Shown here: positions 9,583-17,538 of the stretch, one piece after another | How the letters are laid out: each line of letters starts with the position of its first letter | How positions within the stretch are numbered: position 1 is the first letter of the stretch | DNA from: Sphingomonas faeni | Lineage (GTDB): Bacteria > Pseudomonadota > Alphaproteobacteria > Sphingomonadales > Sphingomonadaceae | Assembly (NCBI RefSeq): GCF_023195535.1 | Contig: NZ_JALPNF010000002.1 | Location: 124,001-188,000, forward strand | Direction: 5' to 3' | DNA length: 64,000 nucleotides | Made by a program: the position numbers and the translations under genes | Notes under the pieces: model-generated | What the model saw: only the letters and a program-made list of their open reading frames with translations | Database searches by the model: none | What the model was told of the DNA's origin: nothing

Positions 9583-9777
9583 CCCCCGCCCCGCCTGCCG
9601 ACATCTCCGAGGCCCAACCGACCCAGCCGCAACCGGACCGGCTAATAGCGACAGCAGGATCGCTCAACATGACGCGGCCCTGCAACACTTGTCCGCCATA
9701 AGGATCGCAGCGGACAACGCGCGGCCTAACCCGAGTCGCGCGCTGCCCCGGCAAAGACCGAGCGAAGGAGGCACGTG

Positions 9778-10116
9778 ATGACCGTGATTGCAGCCAAGTC
9801 CTTGGCGCGCGGAGCCGAATACGGGTTCGGCTCGCCTTGGCTCGCACAGGTCCCGGTTACCGAGAGCGCAGTCGGAACGCCCATTTATCCGGAGCCCGAC
9901 CTCGACGATCCGGTCGGAACAGCCGCCTCACCGTGGCGTGCGCCATGTTTCTACCTTGCCTTCATTGCCGGCGCGGTCTTGGTGCTCGCTGTCGGCGTGA
10001 TCGTCGCGTGGCGGTCGATCGCCCGCCGCACTCGTCGGCCCGACGATACCGCGGTCGTGGCAATGGCTCCAAGTCCTGCCCAAGGTCCTGATCGCATCGC
10101 CTGCCAGATCCGGTAG
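9778..10116 (+). CDS. Small predicted single-span membrane protein, unknown
   Basis: Unrecognised protein of 112 residues. One strong hydrophobic segment lies at about residues 59-81 (FYLAFIAGAVLVLAVGVIVA) followed by basic residues (RSIARRTRR), suggesting a single span with a cytoplasmic C-terminus. The N-terminal half is low complexity with Pro and Gly. The ATG at 9778 has AAGGAG 7 bases upstream, the main evidence for the gene; a GTG at 9775 is less well spaced. The preceding 195 bases (9583-9777) hold no recognisable gene or repeat. It stands alone between the transport operon and the sulfotransferase-like gene. Confidence 0.5.
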   Translation: MTVIAAKSLARGAEYGFGSPWLAQVPVTESAVGTPIYPEPDLDDPVGTAASPWRAPCFYLAFIAGAVLVLAVGVIVAWRSIARRTRRPDDTAVVAMAPSPAQGPDRIACQIR

Positions 10117-10169
10117 TTGCTCGGTAGTTGGTTGTACGCCGTCCCGACCGACGCTAGCGGCAATCGGTC

Positions 10170-10997
10170 ATGTCAATTCCCGCACCCCGCCCCGCCAAGT
10201 CCCTGGACTGGTTGCAACCTTTGCCAGGATTGCGGATCGTGAAGCGCGGGGAAACACCCATCGCGCGGGTCCAGATTTATGGCCAGCGGTGCAGCGGGAC
10301 CAACCTCGTCACGCGCGCGATCGAGGCGAACCTGCCTGGCGTCGCGATCACCGAGGCGTTCGGGTTCAAGCATTGGTTCGTGCCGCCGCAAACGCTGTTC
10401 GTGAAGGATACGCTGGTGCTGATCGTGGCGCGCGATGCGTATGACTGGGCGCGCAGCCTGCACCGCCAGCCTTGGCATGCGCATCCCGAACTGAAGGCCA
10501 AGCCGTTCGACGCGTTCATCCGCAGCGACTGGCACAGTTATTGGGACGATCATTTCGGGCATATCGAGCCCGGACACCCGATGCACGGCGAGGAGATGCT
10601 GCACGAGCGCGATCCCGAGACCGGCGAACGGTTCGCAAACTGCATCGCCAAGCGAACCGCCAAGCTGCGCCATTGGTCGTCGCTGACCAACCGCGCGCAC
10701 AACGTCGCGCTGCTGGGTTACGATGCGTTCGCGCGCGATCCGGCGGCGTTCGTGACGGCGCTGGCGGCGGCGGCCGGTCTGGAGCGGCGCGCGCCCTACG
10801 TGCCGATCACCAGCTACAAGGGACAGGGCCATGCGCCCTATGTGCCGACCGCGTATCCCGATCTGGCGGCCGAGGATGCCGCGCACATCGCCGCATGGCT
10901 CGATCCCGAGGTCGAGGCCTTGTTCGGGTTAAGCGCCGACTATGCTGATCGACATCAATCGCCTTCGCGCACGGCTCCGGTACAGCAACCGGCATGA
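10170..10997 (+). CDS. Sulfotransferase-like P-loop protein
   Basis: Protein of 275 residues with an N-terminal strand-loop VQIYGQRCSGTNLVTRAI that resembles the 5'-phosphosulfate loop of PAPS-dependent sulfotransferases. It is followed by a VLIVARDAYDWARSLHRQPW segment like the 3'-phosphate-binding strand with Arg and Ser. The C-terminal 80 residues are less conserved. Its stop overlaps the next gene's ATG as ATGA, so it is coupled to the glycosyltransferase at 10994. Sulfation, or another phosphosulfate-type transfer, of the sugar made by the cluster is plausible. The family call is from motifs only. Confidence 0.6.
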   Translation: MSIPAPRPAKSLDWLQPLPGLRIVKRGETPIARVQIYGQRCSGTNLVTRAIEANLPGVAITEAFGFKHWFVPPQTLFVKDTLVLIVARDAYDWARSLHRQPWHAHPELKAKPFDAFIRSDWHSYWDDHFGHIEPGHPMHGEEMLHERDPETGERFANCIAKRTAKLRHWSSLTNRAHNVALLGYDAFARDPAAFVTALAAAAGLERRAPYVPITSYKGQGHAPYVPTAYPDLAAEDAAHIAAWLDPEVEALFGLSADYADRHQSPSRTAPVQQPA

Positions 10998-12094
10998 GCC
11001 AGCCGATCACGTTCTTCATCCATCACCAGGGCCGCGGACATGCGAACCGCGCGATGGCGATCATCCGCGAACTGCCGCCCGAGCGCATGGTGACGATCCT
11101 GACCGCCAAGCCGTCGCTGTTCGACGGGTTCGAGCGGCCGATTACGATCGCGGCGCTGCCCGACATGATCGGTGCGCCGGTGCCGACGCCCGGCCTGTTC
11201 GCACAGGCCACGCCCGAGGTGATGCACTGCGTCCCGCTCGGGGTGGCGAAGACGCGGGCGACGATGCGGACGATCATCGACCATCTCGACGACGTCGATC
11301 CGGCGCTGTTCGTGGTCGACGTCTCCGCAGAGATCGCGTTGCTCGCGCGGATCGCCAGCGTCCCGGCGATCAGCATCCGGATGCACGGCGACCGGCTCGA
11401 TCCGGGGCATCTCGGCGCCTATCAGGCGAGCGTCGGCCTGCTCGCACCGTTCGGCGAAGCGCTTGAGCAAGGCGACACCCCCGACTGGGTGCGCGCAAAG
11501 ACATGCTACGCAGGCGGCCTTTGCACGACCGGCGATCCGGTCCCGACCAAGGCCGAAGCGCGTGCGAAACTCGGGCTTGATCCGAACCAGGAGATTATCG
11601 TCGTACTCACCGGCGGCGGTGGCGCAGGCACGCCGTATGCGCCGCTGACGATGGCGGCGCGGGCGGTGCCGGATGCGCTGTGGCTGGTGCTGGGACCAGT
11701 CCACCGCGAGGGACACGAGACCGATTTCGGCAATCTGGTCGAGCTAGGCTGGGTATCCGGCGTGACCGACCACATCGCCGCGGCGGACGTGGTGATCGCG
11801 TCGGCGGGCGACAACACGGTGCACGAGATCGCGCGCGTCGGGCGGCCTTATGTCTGTGCGCCCGAATGGCGGTATTTCGGTGAGCAGACGCGCAAGGCAG
11901 AGCGACTTGCGGAACTGGGTGCGGCGGTTGCGCTTCCGGCGTGGCCAGGCGCGCTGGCACCATGGCGCGGGATCCTCGATGCCGCCAAGGCACTCGATCC
12001 GGCGGCACTTGCCGGACTTTACGACGACGACGCGGCAAAGGTGGCGGCGGAGTATCTGGAAGGACTGGCGGTTTCGCTGTGGGCGACGGGATAA
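10994..12094 (+). CDS. GT-B glycosyltransferase, MurG/GT28-like
   Basis: Predicted GT-B-fold glycosyltransferase of 366 residues. The N-terminus ITFFIHHQGRGHANRAMAI has the Gly-His loop of MurG/GT28-like enzymes (GxGH). A second domain carries VVLTGGGGAGTPYAP and VIASAGDNTVHEIARVGRPYVCAPEW, matching the nucleotide-sugar-binding half. It is translationally coupled to the sulfotransferase-like gene. Acceptor and donor are unknown; it is too different from MurG itself to suggest a peptidoglycan role. It is the last gene before a convergent set. Confidence 0.75.
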   Translation: MSQPITFFIHHQGRGHANRAMAIIRELPPERMVTILTAKPSLFDGFERPITIAALPDMIGAPVPTPGLFAQATPEVMHCVPLGVAKTRATMRTIIDHLDDVDPALFVVDVSAEIALLARIASVPAISIRMHGDRLDPGHLGAYQASVGLLAPFGEALEQGDTPDWVRAKTCYAGGLCTTGDPVPTKAEARAKLGLDPNQEIIVVLTGGGGAGTPYAPLTMAARAVPDALWLVLGPVHREGHETDFGNLVELGWVSGVTDHIAAADVVIASAGDNTVHEIARVGRPYVCAPEWRYFGEQTRKAERLAELGAAVALPAWPGALAPWRGILDAAKALDPAALAGLYDDDAAKVAAEYLEGLAVSLWATG

Positions 12095-12166
12095 GCGCGT
12101 CCCGGCGCCAGCCCCGTCGGAAGAATATTGACGACCTACACGGGTAAGTCGGGCAGGCACCTGGCC

Positions 12167-13024
12167 TCAGCTGAACAGCGTCTCCGGTGGCATCTTCGAC
12201 GCAATCACTTCCGCCTCGGTCGGCGGTCGCAAGGCCGTGATCGTATCCGCATCCCATGCGATCAAACCATTCTCCGCGAACTGCTCGAGCCAATATTGCA
12301 TGCACCACCGCCCCCATGTCGCACGAAACAGGCGCGCATTTCGGATGATCGCGTCGAAATGCTGATAGGCCGGCGTGTGGACGATGTGGTGCTGATGATA
12401 CGCGCGCGCGCCTCCAACCCACCACATCGCGACGCCCGCGCGCTCCAGTCTCGCGGCGAAGTCCGTCTCCTCCCCGCCATAGCCGACATAGCGTTCGTCC
12501 ATCCCCCCGGCTCGCGTCCAATCCGCGGCGGAAATCCCAAACGACAAGCCCCAAAGTTCGCCATGGCTCGGCGTCGGACGGATCTCGTCGATAGCGATCG
12601 GCGGCTTGTCGGGGTGGCGCATGCCGATCCGGTCGAGCGCAGCGAAATCGATACCGTCCGCGATGACACCAGCAGGAAGATACAGAACCTCTCCCAACCG
12701 AATGCCGCCTGGCTCGGATCCCGTCTCGACATAGCGTTCGACCAGAGTCGGTGATGGCACGCAATCGACGTCGAGGAAGATAAGTTGCTTGCCCGACGCC
12801 GCGGCCGCGGCACGATTGCGCGCCGCGGCAAGTGGCATCGCGTCGCCTGATACGAACACCTCCCGGATCGGAAAGTCGGTCGAGGTTAGATCGATATGCG
12901 CCGCCGGCTGCATATAGGCGATCACCAGTTCGTCGGGCTTGCGCCGCGACGCGTTCAACCCGGCAATCAGGTTCGCCAGATGCGCGCGACGCCCGCGGAC
13001 GAGCGTGAGGACGCTGACGCTCAC
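12167..13024 (-). CDS. Family 2 glycosyltransferase
   Basis: GT-A-fold glycosyltransferase of 285 residues. The N-terminal strand VSVLTLVRGRRAHLANLIAG and the acidic motif LIFLDVDCVPSP (DxD) are typical of GT2 enzymes. A downstream ExxFxxR-like element is GYGGEETDFAARL and a WGLSFGISAADW segment precedes it, as in the galactosyltransferase-type C-terminal region. The start overlaps the stop of the sucrose-phosphate synthase gene by 4 bases (ATGA), so the two are one transcript. Product unknown. Confidence 0.85.
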   Translation of the reverse strand: MSVSVLTLVRGRRAHLANLIAGLNASRRKPDELVIAYMQPAAHIDLTSTDFPIREVFVSGDAMPLAAARNRAAAAASGKQLIFLDVDCVPSPTLVERYVETGSEPGGIRLGEVLYLPAGVIADGIDFAALDRIGMRHPDKPPIAIDEIRPTPSHGELWGLSFGISAADWTRAGGMDERYVGYGGEETDFAARLERAGVAMWWVGGARAYHQHHIVHTPAYQHFDAIIRNARLFRATWGRWCMQYWLEQFAENGLIAWDADTITALRPPTEAEVIASKMPPETLFS

Positions 13025-15138
13025 GAGGCCCGCTTCCGTACCGCGGCCAGCGGCTCCGACTGTTCGGCCGCGGAGCGGAAATACGCCACGCCTTCGATCA
13101 CCCCGCGCGCGTGATGGCCGACCGCGACATAGCCATGCGCGAGGTCGGCACGCGTGCCAAGGCCATCCGAGTAATTGCCGACGATGATCGCGTGGCGCGA
13201 CGAGCGCAGCATCTCGATATCGTTGCCGCTATCACCCGCGACGATCACCTGGCGCGGTTCGAGGCCGAGGCGGCGACGGACATGCTCGACAGCAGTGCCC
13301 TTCGACGCAGCATGCGGCAGCACGTCGAGATAGCGGCCATGGCTATGGATGATCGAACAGCTATGACCGTGTTCCGCAAGTAGCGCGCGCACGCGCTCCG
13401 CCGCCGCCACGTCGCCGTCCGCGAAATAGCTGAGCTTGAACCGGCGTTGCTCGAGCGGACTTTGCGGGGTCAGGCCGGCATGTTGCCCGATCAGCGCGGC
13501 GACCGCCTCGCGATCCCAGCCCGCTGCGATGATGCCGTCCCACTCGGTATCGCGGTCGTACACCGCCCCGCGCACCGTCCGGTAATAGATCTCCGAACCA
13601 ACCGACGTGATCAGGATCGCCGGCCTTGGCGCGTCATGCTGGCCAAGCACCGCCATCGCGCTATGAAAGCTCCGCCCGGTGGCGATCGCGAACGCGACGT
13701 CGGTCTGCGCCGCGTGCCATGCCGCGAAATCGCCGACGCCTTGCGCGCAGCCGATGAGCGTTCCGTCGATATCCGACACCAGCAGCAATGCCGGTTCGCG
13801 CTCGGCGACCGGCAGCGCGGCGGTGCCGACGACCTCATCAAGCAGGCCCACGTAAAGCTGTACGTGACGGTCCCAATCATACGCCCGGATCGCGACCGAT
13901 CCCGCCGCCGAATAGCGCGACCAGAGCGCGAGATCGTCGAGGATCTTGAGGATCGCATCGGTAATCGCGGTCGACGAGCGCGGATCGACGAGGATGCCGT
14001 TGCCGCATGTCTCGACGATGTCGTTCGGACCACCGCTGTCGGTCGCGACCACCGGCAGGCCGCTCGCCGCCGCTTCGAGCAGGGTCAGACCGAACGGTTC
14101 GTTGAGCGCCGGATTGACGAAGATACCGCGTCGGGTGCGCGCGTAGGCATACACCGCAGCAATATCGTCGGGACGGTGCTGCTTCGGATAGGCGACCTTG
14201 CCGTACAGGTCGTAGCGGTCAATCAATTGCAGCAGTTCGGCGATGTTGTCGCGGATCTCCGGCTCAAGCGTCGCACTGTCGTCGCGCGTACCCGCCAGAA
14301 TTACAAGGTTCGCCGCGGCCCGCAACGCGGGCGAGCGGCCATAAGCGTGGACGAGCGCGGCGAGGTTCTTCTTGGTCACAGGACGCGCGATGGCGAGGAT
14401 CACCGGCTTGGAAGGATCGTCGAGGAACCGGTCGATCAACGCATCGACGCGCGCGTCGGTGCGGCAGTTCGCGAACTGCTTCAGGTCGCTGCCGGGCGCG
14501 AACACGCGGATCCTGCCGGGATCGTAGTTCGCATAATCCGCGTACTGGACCTCGGCCTCGTCGCGCGACGACGCGATGATCGCGGCGGCGGCGGCGATCG
14601 CCTCTTCCTCGATCGCGATCCGGCGATCAAGACCGGCGGTCTCCGTACAGTCGCGGTCGAACGCGGCCAGCTTCACGCGCCCCAGCGAGTGCGCGGTGAA
14701 GACATAGGGTATGCCGGTACGCGCCGAGACACGCGCTGCGATCAGCCCGGCATCGGCATAATGTGCATGCATGACATCGGGCACTTGGTCGAGCGTGGCG
14801 ATGTGCGCGATGAGGGCCTCGACGAGGCTGTCATGCTCGGTCCACAGGTCTTCCTTGACAAGATATGCATCGGATGCGGTCGGCAGGCGGACGATCCGCG
14901 TGGTGCCGTCGATCGTCTCGATCGGCTCGGCATAGCATTCGGCATAGGCCATGCGCCGGAAGGCGCGGGTGACGATTTCCATCCGGTCGATCGCCGGATG
15001 GCGACCGCTGGCAGAGACGAGATCGAGCAGATAGCGGATATGCCCGCCGGTATCCGCGGTGAGTCCGTATTCGACGTCGGTTGCGCGTAAACACCCCTGT
15101 AACGCGATATGTAGTACGAACACCCTTCCCCCGTTCAT
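13021..15138 (-). CDS. Sucrose-phosphate synthase fused to HAD-family sucrose phosphatase
   Basis: Two-domain protein of about 705 residues. Residues 1-440 are a GT4 retaining glycosyltransferase of the sucrose synthase/sucrose-phosphate synthase type: DTGGHIRYLLDL near the N-terminus, APGSDLKQF, and the E-x7-E block EPFGLTLLEAAASGLPVVAT. From about 450 it is a HAD-IIB phosphatase with DIDGTLIG, the lysine motif FKLSYF and GDSGNDIEML. Together they would make sucrose 6-phosphate from UDP-glucose and fructose 6-phosphate, then dephosphorylate it. The ATG at 15138 is preferred; a TTG at 15153 would add five residues. It is followed by a GT2 gene, so a sucrose-like glycoside other than sucrose is also possible. 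Confidence 0.83.
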   Translation of the reverse strand: MNGGRVFVLHIALQGCLRATDVEYGLTADTGGHIRYLLDLVSASGRHPAIDRMEIVTRAFRRMAYAECYAEPIETIDGTTRIVRLPTASDAYLVKEDLWTEHDSLVEALIAHIATLDQVPDVMHAHYADAGLIAARVSARTGIPYVFTAHSLGRVKLAAFDRDCTETAGLDRRIAIEEEAIAAAAAIIASSRDEAEVQYADYANYDPGRIRVFAPGSDLKQFANCRTDARVDALIDRFLDDPSKPVILAIARPVTKKNLAALVHAYGRSPALRAAANLVILAGTRDDSATLEPEIRDNIAELLQLIDRYDLYGKVAYPKQHRPDDIAAVYAYARTRRGIFVNPALNEPFGLTLLEAAASGLPVVATDSGGPNDIVETCGNGILVDPRSSTAITDAILKILDDLALWSRYSAAGSVAIRAYDWDRHVQLYVGLLDEVVGTAALPVAEREPALLLVSDIDGTLIGCAQGVGDFAAWHAAQTDVAFAIATGRSFHSAMAVLGQHDAPRPAILITSVGSEIYYRTVRGAVYDRDTEWDGIIAAGWDREAVAALIGQHAGLTPQSPLEQRRFKLSYFADGDVAAAERVRALLAEHGHSCSIIHSHGRYLDVLPHAASKGTAVEHVRRRLGLEPRQVIVAGDSGNDIEMLRSSRHAIIVGNYSDGLGTRADLAHGYVAVGHHARGVIEGVAYFRSAAEQSEPLAAVRKRAS

Positions 15139-15208
15139 CTGCGATTCACTCAAGGAACCCCCCGCGGGGTTGCCGAGTTCCGGGCCGATGACACTCGAAA
15201 CCCTTGTA

Positions 15209-15235
15209 TTGACACAGATTAGTACGTTCTATTCT
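15209..15235 (+). promoter_or_regulatory. Possible sigma-70-type promoter for the GT4 gene
   Basis: A perfect TTGACA at 15209-15214 is followed by TATTCT at 15230-15235 with a 15-base spacer, shorter than ideal. It lies 30 bases before the GTG start at 15265, in the AT-richer gap between divergent genes. Tentative. Confidence 0.3.
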
Positions 15236-15264
15236 GCGTTCCATCTGCCGCGTGACGGTGCATC

Positions 15265-16497
15265 GTGAGGATCGCTCTACTCACTTGGGCGTATCCCCCT
15301 GAAAAGAGCGGACTTACGCGCGCCGCACGGGAGATCGCGCAGTCGCTGGCGGGCGCAGGCCATGACGTCAGCGTATTTACGATGGATCGGCGCGAAGACA
15401 GCCGCGACGGCAGGGTTTCGGTGTTCGGCTGCGGTTTGCGCGAAGGGTCCTTGCCCGCGCGCCTGCGCAAGATCGCCGGGATCGGGCATCTTGTGGCGCC
15501 GTTCGCGTTCCGCCGAGCGGTTGCGCGCGAGCACCGCCGCGCACCGTTCGACATCGTCGAGGCGACCAACTGGTACGCGCCCGGTCTGGCGATCGCGCTT
15601 GCCGGCCCCGCGCGCCTGGTGACGCGCAACTCGACCCCGGCGGCAACTTCGGCGGAGACCGTGACGAGCCTGCGCGACCGGTTCGATCGCCGCGCCGCGA
15701 TGCTGGCGGAACGCATCACCGCGCGCTTCAGCAAGGCTCTGATCTCGAACACGCAGCTTCACGGCGATAAGATCGCGGCGCTGTACGGCGTCGCGTCGCC
15801 CGGCGAAGGAGCGCGGCATGCGGTGATCGGCCTCAGCCTCCCGCCCGAGATCGTCGCGCGCGGCTCTGCGGCGACCTACCCGCTCGGCGAACCGATAGAC
15901 CTGCTGTTCGTCGGGCGCGACGAGCACCGCAAGGGGTTCGACGCGCTGATCATGGCGCTGCGTATCCTGTCGCGCCGCGCGGATGCCGGGATGCGTGATT
16001 TCCGGCTGACGATCGTCGGCGTACGCGCGGAAGACGTCGGCGCAATCCCGGCGTCGGCGCGTGCGCGGTTGACCTGCCACCACCGCGTCGACGAGGCCAT
16101 GTTGCACGACCTGATGGAGGCGGCGCACGTGATCGTCGCGCCGTCACGGTACGAGAGCTTTGGGCTGGTGTATCAGGAGGCAATGATGTTCGGCCGCCCG
16201 GTCGTCGCCTGTGCGGAGGATCCGAGCGCGCGGCTGTTCATTGGCGAGAGCGGTGCCGGATTGCTCGCGAAGACCTGCACCGGAGACGATCTCGCGACGC
16301 AGATCCAGCGGCTGGTCGAAGACCCGGTGTTACGCGCGCATTATGCCTCTGCAAGCCGCAGGGCCGCAGGGATGTTCACGCGCGACACGCTCGCCGCGCA
16401 GACGGCCGCGGTCTACCGCACCGCCACGGGATCGAAGCGGGCGAGCAACAACGCCTCGTCCTCGGGCCTGCCCGCGCCGGTCGACATCGCTTCGTAG
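15265..16497 (+). CDS. Family 4 glycosyltransferase
   Basis: GT-B retaining glycosyltransferase of 410 residues. The N-terminus reads MRIALLTWAYPPEKSGLTRA, the usual GT4 opening with a glycine-rich acceptor loop. The C-terminal domain has LLFVGRDEHRKGFDALI and the E-x7-E motif region SRYESFGLVYQEAMMFGRPVV. The start is a GTG. The final 30 or so residues (from about TAAVYRTAT) look unstructured and overlap the 3' end of the convergent GT2 gene by 85 bases, suggesting this gene lost an earlier stop. It is divergent from the sucrose-phosphate synthase gene. Confidence 0.87.
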   Translation: MRIALLTWAYPPEKSGLTRAAREIAQSLAGAGHDVSVFTMDRREDSRDGRVSVFGCGLREGSLPARLRKIAGIGHLVAPFAFRRAVAREHRRAPFDIVEATNWYAPGLAIALAGPARLVTRNSTPAATSAETVTSLRDRFDRRAAMLAERITARFSKALISNTQLHGDKIAALYGVASPGEGARHAVIGLSLPPEIVARGSAATYPLGEPIDLLFVGRDEHRKGFDALIMALRILSRRADAGMRDFRLTIVGVRAEDVGAIPASARARLTCHHRVDEAMLHDLMEAAHVIVAPSRYESFGLVYQEAMMFGRPVVACAEDPSARLFIGESGAGLLAKTCTGDDLATQIQRLVEDPVLRAHYASASRRAAGMFTRDTLAAQTAAVYRTATGSKRASNNASSSGLPAPVDIAS

Positions 16498-17360
16498 ATC
16501 CGCGTCCGCTCGCGTACCCGCTCGCCATCGAGCCGGTGATCGAGCGCGCCGGCCAGCGCCAGCGAACTTTCGACGAACGGTACGACCGGGCGTTCGTGGA
16601 CCCGGCCGGCAAAGCGGATGTCGCTGCGATTGAGGCGGTACTGGATGTCCGGATAGGATGCAGATTGCACGCCGTCGACGAGGTTGCGGCGTGGTAGTCC
16701 CAGCGAACGCAGCCCATCGCGATCCGCCGCCGCGACCAACCAGCCGAGCGCACCGAGCAAGGCAGCGTCGGGGCGCTCGTCGGTGTCGATCTGCAACACC
16801 CAGCGGGTCTTCATCATGTCCTGAAGCCGATTGCGCTGTGCGGCAAAATCGCCGTCGAGTGGGTGGTGCGCGACCTCGACCCACGGAAACTGTGCGGCAA
16901 GTTCGCGCGCGTCGTCTGCTGTGGCGTCGAGGAGGACGACGATCCGGGCAAACGCGCTGCGATAGTGTGTTGCGATGTCGACGAGATCGGCGGTGTCGGC
17001 GGCACGCGCGATGATGCCGAGGCCAATTGCGTGCGGCACGGTCTGCGCAGGGACCGCCTCCGCGTGTGCAGGTCGGTAGTCGTGTGGGAAGCGGATCGCA
17101 TTTGGCGCGACGGCGGTCGGTTCGACCTCGAACCCGAACCGCCACGCCACGTTGCGCAATCCTGCCGGGTCGAGCGTCCAGCGCTCGGCGGGCTCGCGTT
17201 CCAGATCGACGACACCGCTTTCGAGCCCGGCGACGATGTCGCGGGCCACTTCGCCAACCTCGCCCACGTCGCGCACCATCAGGCGGCAGTGGCTACATTC
17301 GGACCAGTCCTCATGCGGGAGCCAGTCCCAGTTGCTACAGATCGAGCATCGCAATCGCAT
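16413..17360 (-). CDS. Family 2 glycosyltransferase with N-terminal zinc ribbon
   Basis: 315-residue protein. Cysteines at 5, 8, 22 and 25 form a CxxC-x13-CxxC pair expected to bind zinc. From about residue 100 it resembles GT2 enzymes that handle cell-surface sugars: IGLGIIARAADTADLVDI, an IDTDERPD acidic motif (DxD at about 194-196) and an YRLNRSDIRFAGRVHERPV segment typical of SPBc2/WaaE-like GT2 proteins. Its last 85 bases overlap the convergent GT4 gene. The domain join is unusual; the zinc ribbon could bind a partner or nucleic acid. Substrate unknown. Confidence 0.78.
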   Translation of the reverse strand: MRLRCSICSNWDWLPHEDWSECSHCRLMVRDVGEVGEVARDIVAGLESGVVDLEREPAERWTLDPAGLRNVAWRFGFEVEPTAVAPNAIRFPHDYRPAHAEAVPAQTVPHAIGLGIIARAADTADLVDIATHYRSAFARIVVLLDATADDARELAAQFPWVEVAHHPLDGDFAAQRNRLQDMMKTRWVLQIDTDERPDAALLGALGWLVAAADRDGLRSLGLPRRNLVDGVQSASYPDIQYRLNRSDIRFAGRVHERPVVPFVESSLALAGALDHRLDGERVRERTRIYEAMSTGAGRPEDEALLLARFDPVAVR

Positions 17361-17404
17361 GGGCCCGGCAACCCGTAGGGCGGGCTAGGGGTTCCGCCGA
17401 ACTC

Positions 17405-17529
17405 GATCCTCCCCCATCGGGGGAGGTGGCAGTCCCGGAGGGACTGACGGAGGGGTATCCGCCCCAAGTTGAGGGGCGGCACCCCTCCGTCTGGCAAGAG
17501 CCAGCCACCTCCCCTCACAGGGGAGGATT
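17405..17529. repeat. Paired-hairpin repeat, family E copy 1
   Basis: Outer arms TCCTCCCCCATCGGGGGAGG and CCTCCCCTCACAGGGGAGGA are each hairpins. Inner arms (GACGGAGGGG and CCCCTCCGTC) pair across the element. It fills most of the gap between the GT2 gene and pit. Similar elements lie at 19298 and 24491. Confidence 0.88.
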
Positions 17530-17538
17530 TTAGAACGC

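Noticed and set aside
13447..15090. 547-codon plus-strand frame
   Set aside because: It is fully antisense to the sucrose-phosphate synthase/phosphatase gene, has no recognisable domain and shows shadow-type composition.
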